Positions 19,621 through 27,580 of a stretch of 64,000 nucleotides of DNA are shown one piece after another. Made by a program: the position numbers and the translations under genes. Below the pieces are notes generated by a model. That model was not told the origin of the DNA and ran no database searches. It saw only the letters and a program-made list of their open reading frames with translations. This DNA is from Pyrococcus kukulkanii (GTDB taxonomy: Archaea; Methanobacteriota_B; Thermococci; Thermococcales; Thermococcaceae), in NCBI RefSeq assembly GCF_001577775.1, contig NZ_CP010835.1:434001-498000 (forward strand), given 5' to 3'. Each line of letters opens with the position of its first letter. Within the stretch, counting starts at the first letter, position 1.

Positions 19621-21452
19621 TAACCTCCCTCACTACCCTGGTTAGACTGTCTTCGGCCCGCTATTTCTCTGAGAGCTGCAATGAATTCTTCATCACTGAG
19701 ATTTCTCTTTATCTCGTAGATACGTGTCCCGTTAAATGAACCTACTTCCTGAATAAATGGTGAAATAATTTCCCTTAGGCTGTCCCAATCATTGTAGAAG
19801 TATTCTTGAAGTAGTGGTATAACATCGTTGTACCAAACAAAACGAAGATCCTCTAAGCTTTTGACTTTCAAGAAATAGCTGTGGCCAATCCTATGATCTC
19901 TGTCCTTAAGAGCAACAATACGCACGTTTAGCTGTTCTAGCAGATCCCTAAGGACATTATCATCTCCCAACATTCTAAACAACTTATCTATTGCGGCCTG
20001 GATCTTTTCAAATTCTTCCTTTGGGACATATTTTTTCCATAGCCCTGATAACTTATCCTTGGACAAGAGACTTGGATCTGGCTCGAATTCAAAGAAGGCG
20101 AACCTTCTTCTCAGTGCCACATCAAGGAGTGCTATACTCCTATCGGCAGTATTCATTGTTCCAATGATATAAAGATTGGGAGGTACACCAAACGGTTCTC
20201 TAGAGTATGGTAGTGTAGCGATGACCTCATTCTCTTGGCCCAGCCTTTTGTCCTTTTCGAGGAGGGTAATAAGCTCACCAAAGATCCTGCTGATGTTTCC
20301 CCTGTTAATTTCGTCAATGATAAGATAAAACTTTGGAGCTTCTCTGAAGAGATCTTCTCTATTTTTCCTTGCCAGCAAGAATTCCCACACCTTTTCCTTA
20401 AGTTTGTGGTATTGTGTGTAATCCTCAATTTTGGCGTTTGGCTCTAAATAAGCAGAGAGGTCCTCAAGGTCGTGGGCAAGCTCTGCAGGCAGTTCTCCAT
20501 TCTTTTTAAGAGCCTCAACTACAGCTTTAAGAGCCATCTTTTTGAATATTCCATCCTCAACCACATAAATAATGTTTCCCCCTTTGCTAACTGGCCTGTA
20601 CCCTTCGATGAATTCCTCATAACTGTAGGACTGATGGAAAGTAATGATCTCCCATCTATCTCCAGGTTTCTCATTGCCTGTAGCTTTTTTAGCATAATTA
20701 ATAGCAAACCACGTCTTTCCAGTACCCGGTGGGCCATACAGTATCACTTGCCCCTTACTTTCAAGAAGCTCAGTTACTGCTTGGTACTTCTTAAGTGGGA
20801 CATTATTAGCCGAATTCTCAGAGAGATCCCCAGTAAAAGCCAGCTCAGGAGTTTGTAAAAGGATAGAGTTTATTATCGACCTTACGTAATTATATTTTTT
20901 GCTAATAACACTCCCCCTTCCGAAATCATATCTGAGGATCCCCGGACTTTCTAAAATCCCTAGATTTGAGATAATAAATGTCATCCTCTCGCCATCTTTA
21001 GAGTCGTATGCATTTTTCAATTCTCTAAGTTGCTCTTCGGGAACATTTGTAAGTCTCTCAAAGACATCCTGAATTATACCTACAGGTATTATTTTCAGGC
21101 GATACTTCCATACTGTCCTCCTACCAGAATTGAGCATTTCGCCCGGCCAGTACTCTTGATCTTCTTGAAAAATGTCACTCACGATTCCAATCATAAAAAC
21201 ACCATAATACCTTCCACCATTTTTGTTCGTCTTTAATAGAACAACATCACCCTCTCTCAGGTTGCTCCAGTAATTCCTATGAGAATCATTTAGCCCCCAT
21301 ATAACCCATCTTCTCATAGTTTTTCCACTAATATCATATCTCCAGTCTATTAAGCTCCAACTCCAGTGAATCTTCGTGCCCTGGAAGACATGAATCTTCT
21401 CAATTTCCCCATTTTGGAGTCTTGAAATGATCTCTCTAATGTTTACCACCAT
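19620..21452 (-). CDS. mcrB: McrB-like AAA+ NTPase with N-terminal EVE/PUA-like domain
   Basis: A 610-aa motor of a McrBC system. Residues 1-150 look like an EVE/YTH/PUA-like domain (IHWSWSLIDW, GDVVLLKTNKNGGRYYGVF), expected to read a modified base. The AAA+ domain follows with Walker A GPPGTGKTW near residue 243, a Walker B region (FYLIIDEINRG) near 378 and the McrB signature MNTADRS near 428. Bacterial McrB hydrolyses GTP, and that is probable here. It overlaps the MazG-like gene upstream by 17 bp. Confidence 0.9.
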   Translation of the reverse strand: MVVNIREIISRLQNGEIEKIHVFQGTKIHWSWSLIDWRYDISGKTMRRWVIWGLNDSHRNYWSNLREGDVVLLKTNKNGGRYYGVFMIGIVSDIFQEDQEYWPGEMLNSGRRTVWKYRLKIIPVGIIQDVFERLTNVPEEQLRELKNAYDSKDGERMTFIISNLGILESPGILRYDFGRGSVISKKYNYVRSIINSILLQTPELAFTGDLSENSANNVPLKKYQAVTELLESKGQVILYGPPGTGKTWFAINYAKKATGNEKPGDRWEIITFHQSYSYEEFIEGYRPVSKGGNIIYVVEDGIFKKMALKAVVEALKKNGELPAELAHDLEDLSAYLEPNAKIEDYTQYHKLKEKVWEFLLARKNREDLFREAPKFYLIIDEINRGNISRIFGELITLLEKDKRLGQENEVIATLPYSREPFGVPPNLYIIGTMNTADRSIALLDVALRRRFAFFEFEPDPSLLSKDKLSGLWKKYVPKEEFEKIQAAIDKLFRMLGDDNVLRDLLEQLNVRIVALKDRDHRIGHSYFLKVKSLEDLRFVWYNDVIPLLQEYFYNDWDSLREIISPFIQEVGSFNGTRIYEIKRNLSDEEFIAALREIAGRRQSNQGSEGG

Positions 21453-21810
21453 TCTTCATCAACTCCGTATATTTCTTATATTCTCCCCTAACAAGCTCAA
21501 CGGGGTATCTTTTCTCGTTCTTCATCAGCTTTCTCAGTATAGCCTCTCCCAAATTAACGTTCAACTCGTTAGCAAGCAGAAAAATATAAATAGCAACATC
21601 AGCAAGTTCATCTGCAATTTGCTCCTTCTTTTCTGGGATTTTAATGTCCTGTAGTAGTTCTTCATCAGATTTCCACTGAAAATGTTCAAAAAGCTCCCCA
21701 ACTTCAACAACCAAAGAAATGGCTAAGTTTTTTGGCGTGTGATACTTCTTCCATTCTCTTTTATCTCTAAACTCAACAATCTTCTCCGTGAGCTCTTTTA
21801 TAGAGAGCAT
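21436..21810 (-). CDS. MazG-like nucleotide pyrophosphohydrolase
   Basis: A 124-aa all-alpha NTP pyrophosphohydrolase (MazG/RS21-C6 type): EVGELFEHFQW (near residue 36) and EQIADELADVAIYIF (near 62) supply the acidic Mg-binding residues. It starts at the ATG at 21810 and is the first gene of the leftward mazG-mcrB-mcrC operon. Such enzymes clear non-canonical nucleotides. Linkage to McrBC suggests a role in handling modified nucleotides or in defence, which is inference. Confidence 0.85.
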   Translation of the reverse strand: MLSIKELTEKIVEFRDKREWKKYHTPKNLAISLVVEVGELFEHFQWKSDEELLQDIKIPEKKEQIADELADVAIYIFLLANELNVNLGEAILRKLMKNEKRYPVELVRGEYKKYTELMKNGGKH

Positions 21811-22311
21811 AACCCCTCCCTATGGGTTATTTATCTATCTACCAACTTTTATAACTATCGTAACTCTAACCCAGGATCTCCACCCTAATTATGAGAGAAG
21901 CCTAATTTCACTTTTCCACACTACACAGGTTATATCACCAGCTTAGAGTTGGAGGCCATGTCGAGCTTAATAATGAGACTATTGGAGATCGTGCGAGATC
22001 TATTCAACGATTAGCTTAAATCTAATTTTGGCAATGAAACACCGAGATATTCCCTTATTTAGCTTTCTGAGCAGGTAAATCGCTCTGATTAGTTTTATAG
22101 ATGGCAGAGTTCGACTTCTACTATCCTGTTAGGGCTGGCAGAGAGTACCTCCTGCGGAATGTTACGAGTGCTCCGGTAGATTTCATATTGCTCAGGGACA
22201 AGGAGAATATGATTACTGTTCCGAGAAGCCGGTAGTAGATGCTGAGGTTGAAATGGCGGGGAGGTCTTGGAGAGAACTAGAAAATAGGTTCTTGTTGAAA
22301 CACTCAGAGAC
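21811..22311. other. Gap left of the element: possible gene remnants
   Basis: About 500 bp between the mazG-like gene and the left attachment region. It holds a short open frame of 44 codons at 22101-22235 (opens MAEFDFYYPVRAG) and, in another frame, an open stretch ending at 22314. Neither resembles a known family. They may be remains of an older element at this tRNA; otherwise nothing is recognised. Confidence 0.4.
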
Positions 22312-23253
22312 ATGAACCTTCTTAGAAGCGTCCTGTTTGGGGAGGGAAGCATTATGGAAGTTCAGAATAGGATCTGGTGGACCGGGCGGGATTTGAACCC
22401 GCGGCCTCCGCCTTGCGAGGGCTCTCCAAGCCTCTTTTCGCTATCTAGGCTATACAAGGAATTTAGAGAGGGGTTTGCAAGATGGCTCTCTAACAGAGTA
22501 ACAGAAAAAACAACAAGAGACTACTTGAGCGCACTAGACAAGCTATGCGGCCGTTATGAGTTAAAAAATCTCAAAGAGATCAGATTTGCTATTGAGGCCG
22601 TTGGAAGGAGTGAAAAGTACGTCAAGGGGCTTAGGAACTTCATAACCTTCTTGGTTGAAGAGGAAGTATTAGACGAGCAGACGGCTGATTTACTCAAAAA
22701 GCCTCTAAAGCCCAAGAAATCGACTCCTAGACAGGTCTTCATAACTGATGAGGAACTGAGGAAGGCATATTTTGAATTAACAAGGAAGTGGGATTGGAGG
22801 ACAGGAATTCTACTGAAGGTGTTGATATTTTCAGGGATTAGATTAACACAAGCAGTAAATTTCTTGAATTCTCTTGACAAATCACAATTTTACGTGATTA
22901 GCGAGAAGGCGGTTAGATATCCCGCATTGGCATTCAGTAAAGGGCACAAGAGGGCATTCTGGATTTACCTACCTAAGGACTTCGCCGAGTCCTTGGAGAG
23001 AATTAAGATTAGTTATCATGAAGCGAGAAGGAGAACTAGGCTCAGGAGGGTATCGGCAAACACAATACGAAAGTGGCATTATACGTACTTACTAAAGCTA
23101 GGTGTTCCTAGCGAGGTTGCAGACTTCATACAAGGCAGGGCTCAGAAGAACGTGGGAGAACGGCATTATGCTAACTTAACTCTCTTGGCAGATGAGTGGT
23201 ATTCCCGCGTAGTTGATTCTCTCAAAAAGATCCTGGAGGATGAAGAGAGTTGA
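22312..23253 (+). CDS. SSV-type integrase, C-terminal fragment int(C)
   Basis: 313 aa of a tyrosine recombinase cut by integration. Codons up to 22422 read through the attachment repeat (GRDLNPRPPPCEG is tRNA-encoded). From there the catalytic part carries a box I Arg (SGIRLTQ), an Arg/His pair (RKWHYTYLL) and the presumed nucleophile Tyr (ERHYANL). Joined in phase to the right-hand fragment it gives an integrase of about 364 aa. In this orientation the active gene exists only on the excised circle, the usual SSV logic. Whether the fragment is translated alone is unknown. Confidence 0.85.
   Translation: MNLLRSVLFGEGSIMEVQNRIWWTGRDLNPRPPPCEGSPSLFSLSRLYKEFREGFARWLSNRVTEKTTRDYLSALDKLCGRYELKNLKEIRFAIEAVGRSEKYVKGLRNFITFLVEEEVLDEQTADLLKKPLKPKKSTPRQVFITDEELRKAYFELTRKWDWRTGILLKVLIFSGIRLTQAVNFLNSLDKSQFYVISEKAVRYPALAFSKGHKRAFWIYLPKDFAESLERIKISYHEARRRTRLRRVSANTIRKWHYTYLLKLGVPSEVADFIQGRAQKNVGERHYANLTLLADEWYSRVVDSLKKILEDEES
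22321..22422 (+). repeat. Left attachment region: tRNA-Ala core plus int(N)-like sequence
   Basis: 102 bp matching 52607-52708. The last 48 bp (22375-22422) are identical to the 3' half of tRNA-Ala(CGC), including CCA: this is the integration core. The first 54 bp match the integrase N-terminal coding region at the right end but differ at three positions, all synonymous third-codon bases (CAG/CAA, AGG/AGA, ATC/ATT). That flank should be host DNA in a single insertion, so it points to a previous related element. Confidence 0.9.
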
Positions 23254-23291
23254 TTTTGCTATTTGATTAAGATATTTGGGAGGTGTGGGCG

Positions 23292-23498
23292 TTGGCCCAA
23301 AGAGTTGGTAAAAAGGGAGTTATTGTGAGGGGGATTTCAACTGATGTCGATACTGAAATGATGGCGAAAATCCTTGCAATCGTAAAGAAGTCCTCAAAGG
23401 CTCAAGTTTATAGGGAGGCAGTAGCAAAGCTTTTTAGAGAAGAATTTGGAAACAAATCCATCCAGCAGGTGATCAAAGAACTAGGGGTTGAACTATGA
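23292..23498 (+). CDS. Small RHH-like DNA-binding protein
   Basis: A 68-aa protein beginning at a TTG at 23292, 6 nt after GGAGGTG; an upstream GTG lies in that site. A short basic N-terminus leads to a beta strand (GVIVRGISTDV) and two helices (AKILAIVKKSSKAQVYREAVAKLFREEFG), a ribbon-helix-helix-like pattern. It follows int(C) by 38 bp and its stop overlaps the next start (ATGA). A regulator of this end of the element is likely; the operator is unknown, though TTAGCTAA palindromes lie 1.5 kb downstream. Confidence 0.6.
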   Translation: MAQRVGKKGVIVRGISTDVDTEMMAKILAIVKKSSKAQVYREAVAKLFREEFGNKSIQQVIKELGVEL

Positions 23499-25018
23499 AA
23501 AGAATAAGGGCTGATTTAATTTGGCTCTTATTCCTTGCATTTGTTGTTAACTTTATGATTATCTACGGTCGGAAAATGCCTGTTGGAGGGAATGGTGGAG
23601 ATACGATAATCCATATGGGCATGATTAGAGGTATCTACCTCGGCAGAAATCCATTTCTAGATCAGCATTATAATGTCTATCCAAACTGGTACCCCTTCCT
23701 GTACCACTCTTTGATAGCAATTCTCTCAAAGCTTACAGGCGTTTCTATCTGGAACCTCATGATCTGGACTCCCCTAGTTTTTGCCATGCTAATGGTAGCA
23801 TCATGGTACCTGCTTGGGCAAGAACTAAACAAAGATTATGGTGGCTCATTATTGGGCGCTCTCTCCTTTCTCATAATGAAATCGCAACTTTTTCCAAATC
23901 CTAAAGCTTTAATTCCGATATTTCTCCCACTATTTTACCTGGAAATTCTTGAATATCAGAAAAATGAAAGGAATAGACATTTGGTATATGCAGGTATCCT
24001 CTTAGGGTTAATGTTATGGAGTCACTATGGAGTAGCTTTGCCTATTCTTGTTGGAGTTTCCTTGTACTCCCTCCTTAGAAGTTTTAGAGGGGAGAAAGCA
24101 TGGCTATATGTCCCTCTTGTGGCAGGGATAGCATTCTTCCCATTTGTTGTCAATATAGCCTTCAACATTGAACCTGGATCTTCTTTGATGGTGGAAGGAG
24201 GATGGTTAGGTGATCTTTCCTTATCCAGCACAATCAAAAGGGTTCTTCCTCCAGTTTGGGGGATGGTCTTGATGTCTCTAGCTTTCGTTGTGGAGTATAA
24301 AAACAACGAAGATACATTTTGGCATTTTATTTTCTTCGTTGTTGGCATAATGCTAATAGTTAACATCCTTCCTTCCATTATGTTTCTCACTACTGGAATG
24401 AAAATCTTCTCATCTCGATTTAGCATTCCCCTCCATTATACATACCTGTTGTTGTACTTTTACGGAATCGCGAGTATAATCGACTTGATTACCCCAAGAA
24501 AGCTCGTTGTTTATGGAGTCTCAGCAATATTACTTGCCTACGGCTCATTGTCATTTGTCCATTATAACTTTCATAATTCAACTACCCTTTATGCTTCTTC
24601 AACATATACGTACAAGGATTTTGAGGATTTAGCAGGCAACTATACAAAGGGCCTTGTAAAAGTCTCTGAATGGATAAATGAGAATACACAAAAAGACGAC
24701 TATCTAATTGGTCATCCTTATACTCTTGAATGGATTGCAGGTTTTACTGGTCGACCTGTTGTTGCTGTCTCCTATGGACATGGGAATCCCTTCCTAAATA
24801 TGAAGCAAAGGAGACAAGATATCAGAGAGTTTTTCACTGATCCAGAAAAGAGACTTGAAATTATCGAGAAGTACGGAATTAAGTACGTTATTTTGGATCC
24901 TTATGCAGAAGAAAACTATAATGTTACTGTCCAGGACTTTAGAGAAGACTTTGAAATTGTATTCCAATGGTGGAAGTTCTATATCCTGGAAATAAAAGAA
25001 TACCAGGATTCTAATTAA
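23495..25018 (+). CDS. Polytopic membrane protein, GT-C glycosyltransferase-like
   Basis: 507 aa with about ten membrane helices over residues 8-360 and a C-terminal soluble part. The first extracytoplasmic loop contains NGGDTIIHMGMI, an acidic loop of the kind that carries the catalytic Asp in GT-C enzymes. The C-terminus (EWINENTQKDDYLIGHP... IEKYGIKYVILDP) resembles the end domain of archaeal dolichyl-phosphate-sugar mannosyltransferase-like proteins. Sugar transfer to a lipid or protein is inferred. A decayed homologue lies outside the element at 58750-60264. Confidence 0.7.
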   Translation: MKRIRADLIWLLFLAFVVNFMIIYGRKMPVGGNGGDTIIHMGMIRGIYLGRNPFLDQHYNVYPNWYPFLYHSLIAILSKLTGVSIWNLMIWTPLVFAMLMVASWYLLGQELNKDYGGSLLGALSFLIMKSQLFPNPKALIPIFLPLFYLEILEYQKNERNRHLVYAGILLGLMLWSHYGVALPILVGVSLYSLLRSFRGEKAWLYVPLVAGIAFFPFVVNIAFNIEPGSSLMVEGGWLGDLSLSSTIKRVLPPVWGMVLMSLAFVVEYKNNEDTFWHFIFFVVGIMLIVNILPSIMFLTTGMKIFSSRFSIPLHYTYLLLYFYGIASIIDLITPRKLVVYGVSAILLAYGSLSFVHYNFHNSTTLYASSTYTYKDFEDLAGNYTKGLVKVSEWINENTQKDDYLIGHPYTLEWIAGFTGRPVVAVSYGHGNPFLNMKQRRQDIREFFTDPEKRLEIIEKYGIKYVILDPYAEENYNVTVQDFREDFEIVFQWWKFYILEIKEYQDSN

Positions 25019-25033
25019 GGAGTTCACTATGTT

Positions 25034-25075
25034 TTAGCTAACTTTTCGCTAATTTTTAGCTAAATCCTAGCTTAT
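25034..25075. repeat. TTAGCTAA palindromes upstream of the envelope operon
   Basis: The 8-bp palindrome TTAGCTAA occurs at 25034-25041 and 25056-25063, with related CGCTAA (25047-25052) and CTAGCTTA (about 25067) nearby. All lie in the 117-bp gap between the GT-C-like gene and the coiled-coil gene. They may be operator or origin iterons. Confidence 0.4.
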
Positions 25076-25135
25076 ATTGGCTTAAACAAGCTATGCGGGC
25101 TTTTTCTCAGGAGATTTTCCCATGGAGGGGTTACT

Positions 25136-25303
25136 ATGGATTCTGTTGAGAAGATTAGGAGGAGGCTCAGGAGGCTTGAGAAGGAGGAACTGAGGCTCAA
25201 GAAAATCATACATCACGCACAAGAACAGCTCGTAAGAGTTGAACGTGAAAAACTCCAGCTACGCCAAGAACTACACAAATTGGAGAAGGTGATGTCAGTA
25301 TGA
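25136..25303 (+). CDS. Small coiled-coil protein (55 aa)
   Basis: Starts MDSVEKIRRRLRRLEKEE at 25136 behind GGAGGGG and ends in ATGA overlap with the next gene. It is almost wholly a basic/acidic coiled coil with no membrane segment. The overlap and strong ribosome site support it as real despite its length. Function unknown; first gene of the envelope-module operon. Confidence 0.65.
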   Translation: MDSVEKIRRRLRRLEKEELRLKKIIHHAQEQLVRVEREKLQLRQELHKLEKVMSV

Positions 25304-25653
25304 ACGCCAAGAGCCTTCTACAGCTCTTGATATTCTTAGTGATCTTGGGTCTCTGGTATAAAATTGCATGGCCGATCATGGACAAGACTTCCATTGCTAT
25401 AGGTTCTGTTGGAGGTATATTGCTTCATTGGGCTCTTACGAACAAGGGTAACAGGAATATCATTAACATTAGGCCCTTCTCGGCTGGCTGGCGTGTGCTG
25501 ATTTATGACATGCTCTTGTTGAGTTTTCTGTTCGCTCTGTTGAAGCAAAGCAACTTCGCTCTTCTTGAAGCGTTCAAGAACAACGTTCAGAACTTGATTT
25601 TGCTAATGAGTTTGATTGGAGCTATAGGGATTGACTATGGAGTGGAGGGGTGA
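25300..25653 (+). CDS. Small membrane protein of the envelope module
   Basis: 117 aa with three or four hydrophobic segments (near residues 5-25, 30-47, 64-83, 97-113). No family recognised. It overlaps the coiled-coil gene by 4 nt and is 3 nt before the large secreted protein, so co-translation is likely. Confidence 0.65.
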   Translation: MNAKSLLQLLIFLVILGLWYKIAWPIMDKTSIAIGSVGGILLHWALTNKGNRNIINIRPFSAGWRVLIYDMLLLSFLFALLKQSNFALLEAFKNNVQNLILLMSLIGAIGIDYGVEG

Positions 25654-25656
25654 GGG

Positions 25657-27576
25657 ATGAGAAAGTTAAGCGTTATTATAGCTCTATTGGTTGTTTTAGC
25701 GACGGTCAGTGTTGCAGTGAGGGAAGTAAGGGCAGACATTGTTGTAGAGAGCATAGACTTTGTTGGTCTTGTTGATGGGGAGTATCAGAATTCAACTTCA
25801 GCGACGGAATGGATAAAGGTCTGGAATTTCTCAGTGTATCACTATTGTAGTCATGGCGGTGGGGTAACTGTAACGGTATCTAGTGATATGGACACTCAAG
25901 CTACTGTTTTGGAGTTTAGAACTGGTTCTGGCTATTGGCAGGGAATGATTGCTGTTTATGATGAACCAATACCCTACTACAAAAATGCAAGTCTTAAGGT
26001 TACTTTCTCGGTGTCTGGAAATAACTATGGTGTCGGTGCTCTAGTAGTTACGAAATCTGGAGGAAAATATGCAGTAATTCACTTTTATGGGAAGGATGAT
26101 GGACATAACAATAATAATGTAGTTTCCTCATATCCTGGAGCGACTACGATTGTAACAGAGGACTTACAAACTGGAGAGTTCGTCTTTAACCCCGTCCAGG
26201 ACTTAATAAATGCAAATGTTTCTATAACCCCTGATGAGGTTGATTTCATAAAATTCTTCGTTGAAACTAAGGTTGAAGGTCATTACAACGCTAAAACTAC
26301 GTTTACCCTAGTGAAAGTTGAAGTGTTAGCCCCCTCGGGTGTCATAACTTTTGACCTTAATGATGCTTTAAGTGGCCAGTCCCTTAATTCAGTAACAGTC
26401 CGCGAAGGAGATCAAGTTCTCGGCACGATAAATTCAGGAGACAGCATTGAACTCCCCAAGGGGCAACACACACTTGTGTTTGAAAAGCAGGGCTACTGGA
26501 GCGTCACTAAAACAATAGACGTCCAGGGTGACACAAGCATAACAGTAGAAATGTATCCCTCTACAGCAGCATTTCTGTTCAAGAACTTCCCTGAGCAAAT
26601 CAAGATACCAGAGAACACGATTTACGAATTACAGTTTACATTAAGCCCCATAACGACAGAAGCCAGCTATAACACCTACTTGAGCCTTTCAGGGCTTTCT
26701 AATGTGATAGAAGTAAGAAAAGATGGTTCAGTGATATCCGAAGAGAACGGGAAATATTATTTGGGCGATATCTCGGGAGATACGCAAATTAGCATAAAGT
26801 TCAAGGCTGGAAGTGTTGGAACTCACTCCTTTACGATCACGATAACCTCGAATGACGCCATTATGTCAAAAACATACACGACTCAGAAACAAGTTGTCTA
26901 TCAAGTAGAGCCGTTGCCATTTACGCTCCAGATGCCTTCTGAGTTCCAAGTTGGGAAGAATGAGTTGAGGATTTCTGAGAGCTCTGGAAATAGTATCATG
27001 ATAACAGCGATACTAAAAGATAGTCAAGGCATTGAAGTCTGGAGTGATTCTCACGCATTTGGTCCCTATGAGGCATACTCATTCAATGTAAACATTCCAA
27101 GCGAGGGCAAGTACACGCTTGAACTACAATTCAACGGGCAGACGGCAGTTTTCGACATAACGGTAAACCCAAGCATTACCTTGGTCACGAAACAGGTAAG
27201 CGTTAGCAAGGGTGGTGAGGGTTCAATAACCCTCCACTTCAGGAACCCAAGCGATTCCGTAATGTACTATACAATAGTAGTTAGTGGAGGCTTCCTGGCT
27301 AATGAGATCAACAAGACGATATCACTCGCACCACTAAGTGAGAAAGACGTTAGCATAGCCTTCGCTGTGCCAAAAGACCTAACATATGATGCATATGAGT
27401 TGAAAGTTGAAGTACTCCAAGGAAACTCAACCGTGTTCCAGGACAAAGTTGCAGTAATCATAACAGAATCAGGAGGATTCAGCCTCCCAATTGGCGGTAC
27501 TTCTTCATCATCCTGGATATGGATCCTGGCAGGCCTCCTCATTGTGGGAGGAATAATAGCAATTCTGAGGAGGTGA
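25657..27576 (+). CDS. Large secreted, C-terminally anchored beta-rich protein with PEGA-like domain
   Basis: 639 aa. Residues 1-27 are a signal peptide. The body is beta-rich: residues 225-295 resemble a PEGA domain (GQHTLVFEKQGYW), and 500-600 look like a CARDB/Ig-type sandwich (KGGEGSITLHFRNPS). A Ser/Gly linker then leads to a single membrane helix (residues 617-636) and RR. This is the layout of a cell-surface or virion-surface protein. No enzymatic motif is seen. It is the most obvious candidate for an external structural component. Confidence 0.72.
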   Translation: MRKLSVIIALLVVLATVSVAVREVRADIVVESIDFVGLVDGEYQNSTSATEWIKVWNFSVYHYCSHGGGVTVTVSSDMDTQATVLEFRTGSGYWQGMIAVYDEPIPYYKNASLKVTFSVSGNNYGVGALVVTKSGGKYAVIHFYGKDDGHNNNNVVSSYPGATTIVTEDLQTGEFVFNPVQDLINANVSITPDEVDFIKFFVETKVEGHYNAKTTFTLVKVEVLAPSGVITFDLNDALSGQSLNSVTVREGDQVLGTINSGDSIELPKGQHTLVFEKQGYWSVTKTIDVQGDTSITVEMYPSTAAFLFKNFPEQIKIPENTIYELQFTLSPITTEASYNTYLSLSGLSNVIEVRKDGSVISEENGKYYLGDISGDTQISIKFKAGSVGTHSFTITITSNDAIMSKTYTTQKQVVYQVEPLPFTLQMPSEFQVGKNELRISESSGNSIMITAILKDSQGIEVWSDSHAFGPYEAYSFNVNIPSEGKYTLELQFNGQTAVFDITVNPSITLVTKQVSVSKGGEGSITLHFRNPSDSVMYYTIVVSGGFLANEINKTISLAPLSEKDVSIAFAVPKDLTYDAYELKVEVLQGNSTVFQDKVAVIITESGGFSLPIGGTSSSSWIWILAGLLIVGGIIAILRR

Positions 27577-27580
27577 GGTG

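Noticed and set aside
22375-22422. Second tRNA-Ala gene at the left end
   Set aside because: Only the 3' 48 nt are present; the 5' acceptor strand and D arm are missing, so this is the attachment copy and not a functional tRNA.
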